Part shown: positions 33,163 through 40,754 of the stretch, piece after piece
Layout: every line of letters begins with the position of its first letter
How positions within the stretch are numbered: the first letter of the stretch is position 1
Program-made: the position numbers and the translations under genes
Assembly: GCA_023422955.1 (NCBI GenBank)
Contig: JAFAGG010000015.1
Location: forward strand, 1 to 40,754
Source of the DNA: Pseudomonadota bacterium
GTDB taxonomy: Bacteria; Pseudomonadota; Gammaproteobacteria; Burkholderiales; Burkholderiaceae_D
Length of the DNA stretch: 40,754 nt
Direction: 5' to 3'
Notes under the pieces: generated by a model
What the model saw: the letters and a program-made list of their open reading frames with translations, nothing else
Databases searched by the model: none
What the model was told of the DNA's origin: nothing

Positions 33163-34386
33163 ATGCAAACTCATCTCGCCGATTTCATCAAGCACACGCC
33201 CGAGGGCCAGGAAGCGGAAAGCATACTGCGCGCCTGCGTGCATTGCGGCTTCTGCACGGCGACTTGTCCTACCTATCAGTTGCTGGGCGATGAACTGGAT
33301 GGGCCGCGCGGCCGCATTTATCTGATCAAGCAGGTGCTGGAAGGGCAGGAGCCGACGCAGAAAACACAACTTCATCTGGACCGCTGTCTGACCTGCCGCA
33401 ACTGCGAAACCACTTGTCCGTCCGGTGTGCAATACGGGCGGCTGGTGGATATCGGCCGCAAGGTGGTGGACGAAAAAGTAAAACGTCCGGCCAGCCAGCG
33501 CATGCTGCGTTACCTGCTGAAAGAAGGTTTGCCGCGCAAAGGATTGTTTTCAGCGGCGATGATGGCGGGTAGGCAAGTGCGCAGCGTTTTGCCTGCCGCA
33601 CTGCGCAACAAGGTGCCGCCGCGCCAGGCTGCAGGCGTCTGGCCTTCAGGCACGCATGCGCGCAAGATGATCCTGCTCGATGGTTGCGTGCAGCCTGCCA
33701 TGGCGCCGAACATCAATGCCGCTACGGCGCGCGTGCTGGATGCGCTGGGTGTGCAAGTGCAGATGGCGAGCAAGGCCGGCTGCTGCGGCGCGCTGCGCTT
33801 TCATCTGAATGAGCAGGATGCGGCGCTGGATGACATGCGCCGCAATATCGATGCATGGTGGCCGCTGGTGGAAGCGGGTGCCGAAGCGCTGATCATGACG
33901 GCTTCGGGCTGCGGCGTGACGGTCAAGGAATACGGCCATCTTCTGCGCCACGATACGATGTATGCCGACAAGGCAAAACGCATTTCAGAGATTGCGTGCG
34001 ACCTGTCGGAAGTGCTGCAGCCCTTTGAAGCGGAGTTGCTGCGGAAACTGAAAGGCAAAATCAACAAGCGCGTCGCCTATCATCCTCCTTGCACGCTGCA
34101 GCATGGTCAGAAAGTCCGCGGCACGGTGGAAGCGCTGCTGCGCGCCGCCGGCGTCGATGTGCAGCTCTGTGCAGACAGCCATCTGTGCTGCGGTTCTGCC
34201 GGCACCTACTCGGTCTTGCATCCGCAGCTGGCTTATCCGCTGCGTGACCAGAAGCTGAAGAACCTGCTCGCTACGCAAGCGGAGATGATCGTGTCGGCCA
34301 ATATCGGTTGCCAGACGCATCTGCAATCCGGTACCGATGTGCCGGTGCGACACTGGATAGAGCTGATAGACAGCGCACTCGCTTAA
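33163..34386 (+). CDS. glcF: Glycolate oxidase iron-sulfur subunit GlcF
   Basis: GlcF (407 aa) passes electrons from the flavin subunits towards the respiratory quinones. Two 4Fe-4S motifs lie near the N-terminus: Cys25/28/31/35 (CVHCGFCTATCP) and Cys75/78/81/85 (CLTCRNCETTCP). Two cysteine-rich CCG domains follow, with AGCCGALRFH near residue 207 and HLCCGSAG near residue 345. The stop codon lies within the first copy of an 11-bp tandem repeat (34381–34402). The gene converges on gpx. Confidence 0.95.
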   Translation: MQTHLADFIKHTPEGQEAESILRACVHCGFCTATCPTYQLLGDELDGPRGRIYLIKQVLEGQEPTQKTQLHLDRCLTCRNCETTCPSGVQYGRLVDIGRKVVDEKVKRPASQRMLRYLLKEGLPRKGLFSAAMMAGRQVRSVLPAALRNKVPPRQAAGVWPSGTHARKMILLDGCVQPAMAPNINAATARVLDALGVQVQMASKAGCCGALRFHLNEQDAALDDMRRNIDAWWPLVEAGAEALIMTASGCGVTVKEYGHLLRHDTMYADKAKRISEIACDLSEVLQPFEAELLRKLKGKINKRVAYHPPCTLQHGQKVRGTVEALLRAAGVDVQLCADSHLCCGSAGTYSVLHPQLAYPLRDQKLKNLLATQAEMIVSANIGCQTHLQSGTDVPVRHWIELIDSALA

Positions 34387-34402
34387 GAACTGCTTAAGAA
34401 CT
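34381..34402. repeat. 11-bp tandem duplication at the glcF stop
   Basis: GCTTAAGAACT is present twice without a gap and the first copy contains the glcF TAA. A CTTTGC/GCAAAG hairpin (34401–34417) follows. It has no T run. Confidence 0.85.
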
Positions 34403-34451
34403 TTGCGCCGGGCAAAGCCAGCTTGCAGATCGGCCGATGGATGTGCTGCTT

Positions 34452-34940
34452 TCAAGCTTCGGACAGCAGCTTCTCGATATCGATGATGAGTTCCATGGGC
34501 TTGGTGCGCGGCGAGTAGCGCTTGTAGACGCTGCCGTCGCGCCGTACCAGGAACTTGGTGAAATTCCACTTGATGGCCTTGGTGCCGAATACGCCGGGTG
34601 CTTCGCGCTTCAGGTAGCGAAAGAGCGGGTGGGCATTGTCGCCGTTCACGTCGATCTTCGCGAACATGGGAAAGCTGACCTGGTAATTGATCTGGCAGAA
34701 TTTGCGTATCTCTTGCGGATCGCCTTGCTCCTGCTTGCCGAACTGATTGCAGGGAAAGCCCAACACCGCCAGTCCGCGCTCATGATAGCGACGGTGAATT
34801 TGTTCCAGTTCGCCGTACTGCGGCGTGAAGCCGCAGCGACTGGCCGTATTCACGACCAGCAGCAATTTGTTGCGATAGGTTTCCAGCGTGCTGGCTTCGC
34901 CGGCCAGCGTAGTGACGGGTAACTGATAAATAAGATTCAT
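34452..34940 (-). CDS. Glutathione peroxidase family (BtuE-like, cysteine type)
   Basis: This 162-aa thiol peroxidase reduces hydroperoxides using glutathione or thioredoxin. The catalytic residue is Cys36 (VNTASRCGFT), where animal enzymes carry selenocysteine. The tetrad is completed by Gln70 (region PCNQFGKQEQG) and Trp125-Asn126 (KWNFTKF). There is no signal peptide. Its ATG overlaps the pilU stop by four bases (34937–34940), an unusual coupling of a peroxidase to the twitching-motility ATPases. Confidence 0.94.
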   Translation of the reverse strand: MNLIYQLPVTTLAGEASTLETYRNKLLLVVNTASRCGFTPQYGELEQIHRRYHERGLAVLGFPCNQFGKQEQGDPQEIRKFCQINYQVSFPMFAKIDVNGDNAHPLFRYLKREAPGVFGTKAIKWNFTKFLVRRDGSVYKRYSPRTKPMELIIDIEKLLSEA

Positions 34941-36073
34941 ACTAAATCCAGGCCGGCTGTTCCAGACAGCAGGTCCTTGTCTTTTGCTTCCTTGCCCTGC
35001 AGCTTGATGGACAGGCGCAAGTCGTTGACGGAATCCGCATTGCGCAGAGCATCTTCATAGGTAATCTGGCCGGCTTCATAAAGATCGAACAATGCCTGAT
35101 CAAAAGTTTGCATGCCGAGCTCGCGCGACTTTTTGATGACTTCCTTGATTTCGTGCACATCGCCCTTGAACACCAGGTCGGATATCAGCGGCGAGTTGAG
35201 CATCACTTCCACAGCCACGCAGCGTCCCTTGCTGTGACGCTTGGGGATCAGGCGTTGCGAAATCATGGCTTTCAGGTTGAGCGACAAATCCATCAGGAGT
35301 TGCGCGCGCCGTTCTTCCGGGAAAAAGTTGATGATGCGGTCCAGCGCCTGGTTGGCGCTGTTGGCATGCAGCGTCGCCAGGCAGAGATGGCCGGTTTCGG
35401 CGAAGGCAATTGCATAATCCATGGTCTCGCGGTCGCGGACCTCACCGATCAGGATCACGTCCGGCGCCTGGCGCAACGTGTTTTTCAGCGCCACATGCCA
35501 GTCTTCGGTGTCCACGCCGATTTCGCGCTGGGTCACGATGCAGTTCCTGTGCGGATGCACGAATTCGATAGGATCTTCGATGGTGATGATGTGACCGAAG
35601 CTGTTCTCGTTGCGATGCCCGATCATGGACGCTAGCGTGGTCGACTTGCCTGAGCCGGTGGCGCCTACCACGATGACCAGACCGCGCTTGGTCATCGCGA
35701 CATCCTTCAGGATGGTCGGCACGCCCAGGTCTTCTATCTTCGGAATTTCACTGTTGATGGTACGCAGCACCATGCCGACCCGGCCTTGCTGGACAAAGGC
35801 CGATACCCGAAAGCGTCCCAGGCCGGTAGGCATGATGGCGAAGTTGCATTCCTTGCTGTCTTCGAATTCTGCGGCCTGCTTGTCGTTCATGATGGAGCGC
35901 GCCAGTTCCACCGTATGCAGCGCAGATAGCGGCTGGTTCGATACCGGCGTGAGCTTGCCATCGAGCTTGAAGGCCGGTGGAAAGTCCGCAGTGATAAACA
36001 GGTCGGAACCGCCTTTGCTGATCATCAGCTTCAGCAATTCATGCATGAATTTCGTGGCTTGATCGCGTTCCAT
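34937..36073 (-). CDS. pilU: Type IV pilus retraction ATPase PilU
   Basis: PilU (378 aa) is the accessory retraction motor that works with PilT at the inner-membrane base of type IV pili. It has an N-terminal PAS-like domain (about residues 1–100), Walker A GATGSGKS (137–144), the Asp box, Walker B (DVILIGEVRDRETM) and the His box (TGHLCLATLHANSA). The C-terminal extension after the motor core is longer than in PilT and lacks the AIRNLIRE motif, which marks it as PilU. It lies 43 bases after pilT and overlaps gpx. Confidence 0.95.
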   Translation of the reverse strand: MERDQATKFMHELLKLMISKGGSDLFITADFPPAFKLDGKLTPVSNQPLSALHTVELARSIMNDKQAAEFEDSKECNFAIMPTGLGRFRVSAFVQQGRVGMVLRTINSEIPKIEDLGVPTILKDVAMTKRGLVIVVGATGSGKSTTLASMIGHRNENSFGHIITIEDPIEFVHPHRNCIVTQREIGVDTEDWHVALKNTLRQAPDVILIGEVRDRETMDYAIAFAETGHLCLATLHANSANQALDRIINFFPEERRAQLLMDLSLNLKAMISQRLIPKRHSKGRCVAVEVMLNSPLISDLVFKGDVHEIKEVIKKSRELGMQTFDQALFDLYEAGQITYEDALRNADSVNDLRLSIKLQGKEAKDKDLLSGTAGLDLV

Positions 36074-36116
36074 CTCTGTCCTTTAATGCGATGAAAGCTG
36101 ATGCCCGATACCGGCA

Positions 36117-37160
36117 TCAGCCCATGAAGTTTTCCGGGGTCTTGGCCATGGCGCGCGCCGCAGACATAGAAATACGGTTGCGGCGTACCAGGTCGGTGAG
36201 GCAGGCGTCCAGCGTCTGCATGCCGACATTGGCGCCGGTCTGGATGGCGGAATACATCTGCGCGACCTTGGCTTCGCGAATCAGGTTGCGGATCGCCGGC
36301 GTGCCTATCATGATCTCGTGCGCGGCGACACGGCCGGTGCCATCCTTGGTCTTGATCAGCGTTTGCGAGATGACGGCCTGCAGCGATTCCGACAGCATCG
36401 CGCGCACCATTTCCTTTTCTTCCGCCGGGAACACGTCGACGATACGGTCTATGGTCTTGGCGGCGGAAGATGTGTGCAGCGTGCCGAAAACAAGGTGGCC
36501 GGTTTCTGCGGCCGTCAGCGCCAGGCGTATGGTTTCCAGGTCGCGCAACTCGCCTACCAGCACCACGTCCGGATCTTCACGCAGCGCCGAGCGCAGGGCA
36601 TTGGCGAAAGAGTGCGTGTGCGGACCGACTTCACGCTGGTTGATCAGCGACTTCTTGCAGTCATGCACGAATTCGATCGGGTCTTCGATGGTGAGGATGT
36701 GGGCTTGTTCGTTTTCGTTGACATGATTGACCATCGCCGCCAGCGTGGTCGACTTGCCGGAGCCGGTCGGGCCGGTGACCAGTACCAGGCCGCGCGGCTT
36801 CAGCGCGAGATCGGCAAAGATGCGCGGTGCGTTCAGGTCATCCAAGGTCAGCACCTTGGACGGAATGGTACGGAACACGGCGGCGGCGCCGCGGTCCTGC
36901 ACATAGGCATTGACACGGAAGCGCGCCAGGCCGGGAATCGCAAAGGAGAAGTCGATTTCCAGGCGTTCTTCATAAATCTTGCGCTGGCCATCGTTCATGA
37001 TGTCGTACACCATGCTGTGCACATCCTTGTGTTCCATCGGCGGCAGATTGATGCGGCGCACGTCGCCATGCACACGTATCATGGGCGGCACGCCGGCGGA
37101 CAAGTGCAAATCGGAGGCGCCATTCTTGACGGAGAACGCAAGGAGTTCGGAGATGTCCAT
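36117..37160 (-). CDS. pilT: Type IV pilus retraction ATPase PilT
   Basis: PilT (347 aa) hydrolyses ATP to pull in type IV pili for twitching motility. It has Walker A GPTGSGKST (130–138), Walker B (DPDVVLVGELRDLET), the His box (GHLVFGTLHTSSA) and the retraction-specific AIRNLIRE motif near residue 290. It is divergent from yggS across about 115 bases. pilT–pilU next to yggS–proC is a common arrangement in Gram-negative bacteria. Confidence 0.97.
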   Translation of the reverse strand: MDISELLAFSVKNGASDLHLSAGVPPMIRVHGDVRRINLPPMEHKDVHSMVYDIMNDGQRKIYEERLEIDFSFAIPGLARFRVNAYVQDRGAAAVFRTIPSKVLTLDDLNAPRIFADLALKPRGLVLVTGPTGSGKSTTLAAMVNHVNENEQAHILTIEDPIEFVHDCKKSLINQREVGPHTHSFANALRSALREDPDVVLVGELRDLETIRLALTAAETGHLVFGTLHTSSAAKTIDRIVDVFPAEEKEMVRAMLSESLQAVISQTLIKTKDGTGRVAAHEIMIGTPAIRNLIREAKVAQMYSAIQTGANVGMQTLDACLTDLVRRNRISMSAARAMAKTPENFMG

Positions 37161-37277
37161 TTATAATTCCAGGGCCGGCAATGAGGTAGGGAAGAATAGG
37201 CGCGATGCGCTACAGCAGTGTTGTAATAGCAGTGTGGTGATTATTTTCTGCGAGACTGTCTTTAAAGTGATTTGATT

Positions 37278-37979
37278 ATGTCCTCAATTTCCACGAACTT
37301 GCAAGCCGTGCGTGGCACTATCGATAGCGCTGCGCAGGCAGTGTTGCGTAATGGCGGCGATGTGCGTCTGCTGGCGGTATCCAAGACCTTCGGTGCCGAA
37401 GCGGTGCTGGAAGCCTCGCAGGCCGGCCAGCAGGCATTCGGCGAAAACTATCTGCAGGAAGCGCTGGACAAGATGGATACGCTGAATGAACTCGCACCGG
37501 GGCTGAAACTGGAATGGCATTTCATCGGACCGATACAGAGTAACAAGACGCGACCGATTGCAGAGAATTTCGACTGGGTGCATGCAGTCGATCGCGAAAA
37601 GATTGCCCAACGCCTGTCGGTGCAGCGACCTTCTCATTTGCCGCGGCTGAACATCTGCCTGCAGGTGAATATCAGCGGCGAAGCCAGCAAGAGCGGCGTG
37701 ACGCCAGAGGATGTCTTGTCTCTGGCAAAGGCAGTGGTGGCTTTGCCGAATCTGCGCTTGCGCGGTCTAATGGCGATTCCCGAGCCGGCTGATGATTTCG
37801 ATGCGCAGCGCAAGCCGTTTGCGGCATTGAGAAACTTGTTCGAACAATTGAAAGCGGCAGGCTTGCCGGTGGATACGCTGTCCATGGGCATGTCGTCCGA
37901 CATGCAGGCGGCGATTGCCGAGGGCGCGACCCTGGTCAGGATAGGTACGGCCATCTTTGGAGAAAGAACGTATGACTAA
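37278..37979 (+). CDS. yggS: PLP homeostasis protein YggS (PLPBP/PROSC)
   Basis: This is a 233-aa PLP-binding, alanine-racemase-fold protein without known enzyme activity, which buffers free pyridoxal phosphate. The PLP lysine is in LLAVSKTF. Other family blocks are AFGENYLQEALDKM, WHFIGPIQSNKTRPIA and LSMGMSSDMQAAI. The start is ATG 37278; a TTG two codons earlier is possible. The last eight bases overlap proC, the gene it usually accompanies. Confidence 0.95.
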   Translation: MSSISTNLQAVRGTIDSAAQAVLRNGGDVRLLAVSKTFGAEAVLEASQAGQQAFGENYLQEALDKMDTLNELAPGLKLEWHFIGPIQSNKTRPIAENFDWVHAVDREKIAQRLSVQRPSHLPRLNICLQVNISGEASKSGVTPEDVLSLAKAVVALPNLRLRGLMAIPEPADDFDAQRKPFAALRNLFEQLKAAGLPVDTLSMGMSSDMQAAIAEGATLVRIGTAIFGERTYD

Positions 37980-38808
37980 GCAGTCAATAAAGCAATTACG
38001 AATCGGATTCGTCGGCGGCGGCAATATGGCGGCTGCGCTGATCGGCGGTCTGGCGGATAAGCTGACAGAGGGCGCCAATATCCATGTGGTCGATATCAAC
38101 GAAGAAGCATTGAATCGCCTGAGCAGCCAGTTCGGCGTGACGACAGCGACGCAGATAGATGAAGTGCTCGCGCAATGCGACGTGATCGTGCTAGCAGTCA
38201 AGCCGCAGCAGATGCGCGATGTGGTGAAAGAGGTCAAGCCGCATATCAAGGCGCAACTGCTGCTGTCGATTGCCGCCGGTATTCGCGCCGCCGATCTGTC
38301 GCGCTGGCTGGGCGGCCATGAAGCCATCGTGCGCACCATGCCGAATACGCCTGCGCTGGTTGGCATGGGAATTACCGGCATGGCGGCGATGAAAGGCGTG
38401 TCGGTGAAGCAGCGCGAACAGGCCGAGGCCATCATGCGCGCGGTGGGCAAGACGGTATGGCTGGATGACGAAGCGCAGATCGATCCGGTTACCGCGATTT
38501 CCGGCAGCGGCCCGGCTTATGTGTTTTATTTCATCGAAGCGATGCAGCAGGCGGCGAAGGAAATGGGGCTGACGGAAGCGCAGGGCACGGAACTGGCGAT
38601 AGAGACTTTCCGCGGTGCGGCGCAACTTGCAGCCAATGCGACCGAGCCGGTTTCGCTTCTGCGCGAACGCGTCACCTCCAAGGGCGGCACCACTTATGCT
38701 GCGCTGACCAGCATGGAGCAAGGCGGCGTGAAAGACGCCATCGTGCAGGCAGTCAAGGCGGCCGCTCAGCGAGGGCGCGAGCTGGGGGAAAAGTTCGGCA
38801 AGGATTGA
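37972..38808 (+). CDS. proC: Pyrroline-5-carboxylate reductase
   Basis: ProC (278 aa) makes proline from pyrroline-5-carboxylate with NAD(P)H. The N-terminal Rossmann fold shows GFVGGGNMAAALIGG. The C-terminal dimer domain has AISGSGPAYVFYFIEAM and the substrate loop VTSKGGTTYAAL. ATG 37972 lies eight bases inside the yggS stop region, with GGAG upstream. The 146 bases that follow, up to ubiA, hold only a weak GGCAGCG/CGCTGCC dyad. Confidence 0.96.
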   Translation: MTKQSIKQLRIGFVGGGNMAAALIGGLADKLTEGANIHVVDINEEALNRLSSQFGVTTATQIDEVLAQCDVIVLAVKPQQMRDVVKEVKPHIKAQLLLSIAAGIRAADLSRWLGGHEAIVRTMPNTPALVGMGITGMAAMKGVSVKQREQAEAIMRAVGKTVWLDDEAQIDPVTAISGSGPAYVFYFIEAMQQAAKEMGLTEAQGTELAIETFRGAAQLAANATEPVSLLRERVTSKGGTTYAALTSMEQGGVKDAIVQAVKAAAQRGRELGEKFGKD

Positions 38809-38954
38809 GAGCGGATCAAGAGGCTTGGCGGTGCGTAGAAAAAATTCCCGTTTCAATCACGCTTCAAAACCGATCTAGAGAAAACTCTGCCTGCAGAAGT
38901 AATGCGGGCAGCGTCTTGCAGGATGAAGCTGGCGCTGCCGAAGCAGGCAAGGAT

Positions 38955-39824
38955 TTAGCGCAACGCGTAGTCCAGTACAACGCCGGCGAAGATGGCAGCG
39001 CCCAGCCAGTTATTGTGGCGGAAGGCAGCGAAGCAGCTCATGCGCTCGCGCCCGCGAATCAGCGTGTAATGATAGGCCGCCATGCCGGCGGCTACCAACA
39101 GGCCGGCATGGAACCAGATGCCCAGGCCGAACTGCCAACCCGACACCATGATCAGCGCCAGTGTCATCGCATAACACAGCATGATGGCCATCACATCGAA
39201 ACGGCCGAAGGTGATCGCGGCAGTCTTGATGCCTATCTTGAGATCGTCGTCGCGGTCCACCATCGCATATTCCGTGTCGTAAGCCACCGCCCAGAATACA
39301 TTGGCGATCAACAGCACCCAGGCCACGAACGGCACGCTATCCTGCACTGCCGCGAAGGCCATCGGAATACCGAAGCCGAAGGCGATGCCCAGATAAGCTT
39401 GGGGAATGGCGAAGAAGCGCTTGAAGTAGGGATAGGTGCCTGCGATCACGGCCGCTGCCACGGCAAGCTGCTTGGTCAAGGCATTCAGTGGAAGGATCAG
39501 CAGCAGCGCCAGCAGGGTCAGCACGGCGGCCACCATGAGCGCTTCCCAGGCTTGTATGCGCCCGGTCGTCAGCGGGCGTTCCGCCGTGCGTTTTACGAAC
39601 TTGTCGATATCGCGGTCGGCATAGTCATTGATCGCGCAGCCTGCCGAGCGCATCAGGAAGGTGCCGAGCGTGAAGATGACCAGGAGCTTCCAGTCGGGTA
39701 CGCCATCCGAGGCCAGCCACAAGGCCCACAGCGTGGGCCAGAGCAGCAGCAGGGTACCGATGGGCTTGTCCAGGCGGACCAGGCGGAAATACAGATGCAA
39801 TCGATTCATAAGGCGGGGCTGCAT
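38955..39824 (-). CDS. ubiA: 4-hydroxybenzoate octaprenyltransferase
   Basis: UbiA (289 aa) attaches the polyprenyl tail to 4-hydroxybenzoate in ubiquinone synthesis. It is an inner-membrane protein with about eight or nine helices. The two Asp-rich prenyl-diphosphate motifs are NDYADRDID (first loop) and DTEYAMVDRDDD (second loop). ATG 39824 (MQPRLMNRL) and ATG 39809 (MNRLHLYF) are both possible starts. It lies 41 bases after oxyR on the same strand and may be co-transcribed with it. Confidence 0.96.
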   Translation of the reverse strand: MQPRLMNRLHLYFRLVRLDKPIGTLLLLWPTLWALWLASDGVPDWKLLVIFTLGTFLMRSAGCAINDYADRDIDKFVKRTAERPLTTGRIQAWEALMVAAVLTLLALLLILPLNALTKQLAVAAAVIAGTYPYFKRFFAIPQAYLGIAFGFGIPMAFAAVQDSVPFVAWVLLIANVFWAVAYDTEYAMVDRDDDLKIGIKTAAITFGRFDVMAIMLCYAMTLALIMVSGWQFGLGIWFHAGLLVAAGMAAYHYTLIRGRERMSCFAAFRHNNWLGAAIFAGVVLDYALR

Positions 39825-39865
39825 TCAGCAGCAAGCGGAACAGTAACAAGGGCAGAGGCAGGGCA

Positions 39866-40754
39866 TCACTCAACCTGGTCCAGCATGGTCACGCCCTTCA
39901 GGTCGCATGCCTGGATGGCGGCACTCAGTGCTTCAATCGCGGCAGTGCGGGGGAAGCTCTTGCGCCACGCGACGACGACGCGGCGCGAGGGGGCCGGTTC
40001 GCTGAAAGGAATATAACGCAGCATGCCTTCGGCGGGTTCGGGATCCGGAATCGAGGCTTGCGGCAAGACGGTAATGCCTATGCCGGACGCCACCATGTGG
40101 CGTATGGTTTCCAGCGACGAGCCTTCAAAGGTGCGGGCAATGCCGTCGCCGCTATTCGAGAAGCGCGACATCTCGGGACAGACTTCCAATACCTGGTCGC
40201 GGAAGCAATGACCATTCCCCAGCAGCAGCATGGTTTCCGAGCGCAGTTCATCGGCGCTGATACGGTCACGGTCCGACCACGGATGATCATGCGGCAAGGC
40301 CACGACAAAAGGTTCGTCATACAGCGGCTGCACCACCAGCCCATGCTCAGGCAGCGGCAAGGCCATGATCGCAGCGTCCAGTTCGCCCTGGCGCAGCAAT
40401 TCGATCAGCCTGTGCGTGAAATTTTCCTGCAGGATCAGCGGCATTTGCGGCGTGCGGTCTATCATGACCCTGACCAGTTGCGGCAGCAGATAGGGAGCCA
40501 CGGTGTAGATGATGCCCAGGCGCAGCGGACCGGCCAGCGGGTCCTTGTTCTGCTTGGCAATTTCCTTGATCGCCGCGGTTTGCTCCAGCACGCGTTCGGC
40601 CTGCGACACGATCTGCGCGCCGATCGGAGTCATCGAGACTTCCGAGCCGCCGCGTTCGAAGATGGTGACGCCCAACTCGTCTTCGAGCTTCTTGATGGCT
40701 ACCGATAGCGTCGGCTGTGCAACGAAGCAGGCTTCGGCGGCATGGCCGAAATGC
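39866..40754 (-). CDS. oxyR: Peroxide-sensing LysR-type regulator OxyR (5' end missing)
   Basis: This LysR-family regulator is cut by the window edge. About 296 residues are visible, starting inside the helix-turn-helix (HFGHAAEACFVAQPTLSVAI). The effector domain carries the two redox cysteines in the OxyR spacing, LGNGHCFRDQVLEVCPE, which form the disulfide on peroxide exposure. FTHRLIELLRQGELDAAI and ASGIGITVLPQ are also typical. Only the first 20 or so residues are missing, so it should be a complete gene. It fits with the glutathione peroxidase seen elsewhere in the window. Confidence 0.95.
   Translation of the reverse strand, partial: HFGHAAEACFVAQPTLSVAIKKLEDELGVTIFERGGSEVSMTPIGAQIVSQAERVLEQTAAIKEIAKQNKDPLAGPLRLGIIYTVAPYLLPQLVRVMIDRTPQMPLILQENFTHRLIELLRQGELDAAIMALPLPEHGLVVQPLYDEPFVVALPHDHPWSDRDRISADELRSETMLLLGNGHCFRDQVLEVCPEMSRFSNSGDGIARTFEGSSLETIRHMVASGIGITVLPQASIPDPEPAEGMLRYIPFSEPAPSRRVVVAWRKSFPRTAAIEALSAAIQACDLKGVTMLDQVE

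Overview
This is chromosomal DNA of a betaproteobacterium. Protein sequences and gene order (dksA next to a CobW GTPase and xerC; metK / ahcY / metF behind an SAH riboswitch; polA–LOG–DUF2782–thrB; xseB–ispA–dxs; pilT–pilU–yggS–proC; ubiA–oxyR) point to the Burkholderiales, most likely Oxalobacteraceae (Herminiimonas/Janthinobacterium-like). The family-level placement is inference from remembered gene order, not from a search. Nearly all genes are housekeeping. I see no tRNA, rRNA, CRISPR array, insertion sequence or prophage.

Layout. 1–3933: the 5' end of an unidentified gene, then dksA, a zinc-type COG0523 GTPase, xerC and DUF484, all on the minus strand. 4175–7297: a block that looks inserted, with a porin preceded by a small signal-peptide-like ORF and a divergent Sel1-repeat protein. 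It separates DUF484 from dapF, which are neighbours in most proteobacteria. 7245–9890: dapF and two LpxL-type acyltransferases on the minus strand. 10055–14190: the activated-methyl cycle (metK; SAH riboswitch; ahcY; a small membrane protein; metF). 14209–17171, minus strand: a membrane protein, thrB, DUF2782 and a LOG-family protein, divergent from polA (17262–20015). 20159–22583: a Tat-exported dienelactone-hydrolase-like enzyme, a ZIP metal transporter that seems to start at ATT, and an A+T-richer orphan with an HEPN-like motif. 22638–25517, minus strand: a Rieske oxygenase, an EamA permease and a mercaptopyruvate sulfurtransferase, overlapping or tightly spaced. 25937–29798: xseB–ispA–dxs–folE2. 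Then an ATP:cobalamin adenosyltransferase, glycolate oxidase glcDEF, a glutathione peroxidase coupled to pilU–pilT, yggS–proC, ubiA, and oxyR cut by the window edge.

How the genes work together. MetK, AhcY and MetF run the SAM/SAH/methyl-THF cycle, and a textbook SAH riboswitch senses the toxic intermediate. IspA and Dxs feed isoprenoid synthesis and UbiA uses polyprenyl chains for ubiquinone. GlcDEF oxidises glycolate. Gpx and OxyR belong to peroxide defence. A second theme is zinc economy: a DksA that has lost three of four zinc ligands, a His-rich COG0523 GTPase beside it, zinc-independent FolE2, and a ZIP importer.

I found no clear new multi-gene system. The observations most worth a second look are the ATT start of the ZIP gene with a dyad over its promoter, the HEPN-like orphan, the porin leader ORF that resembles a second signal peptide, the porin/Sel1 insertion that runs into the dapF 3' end, and the dyad placed like an activator site before the Rieske operon.
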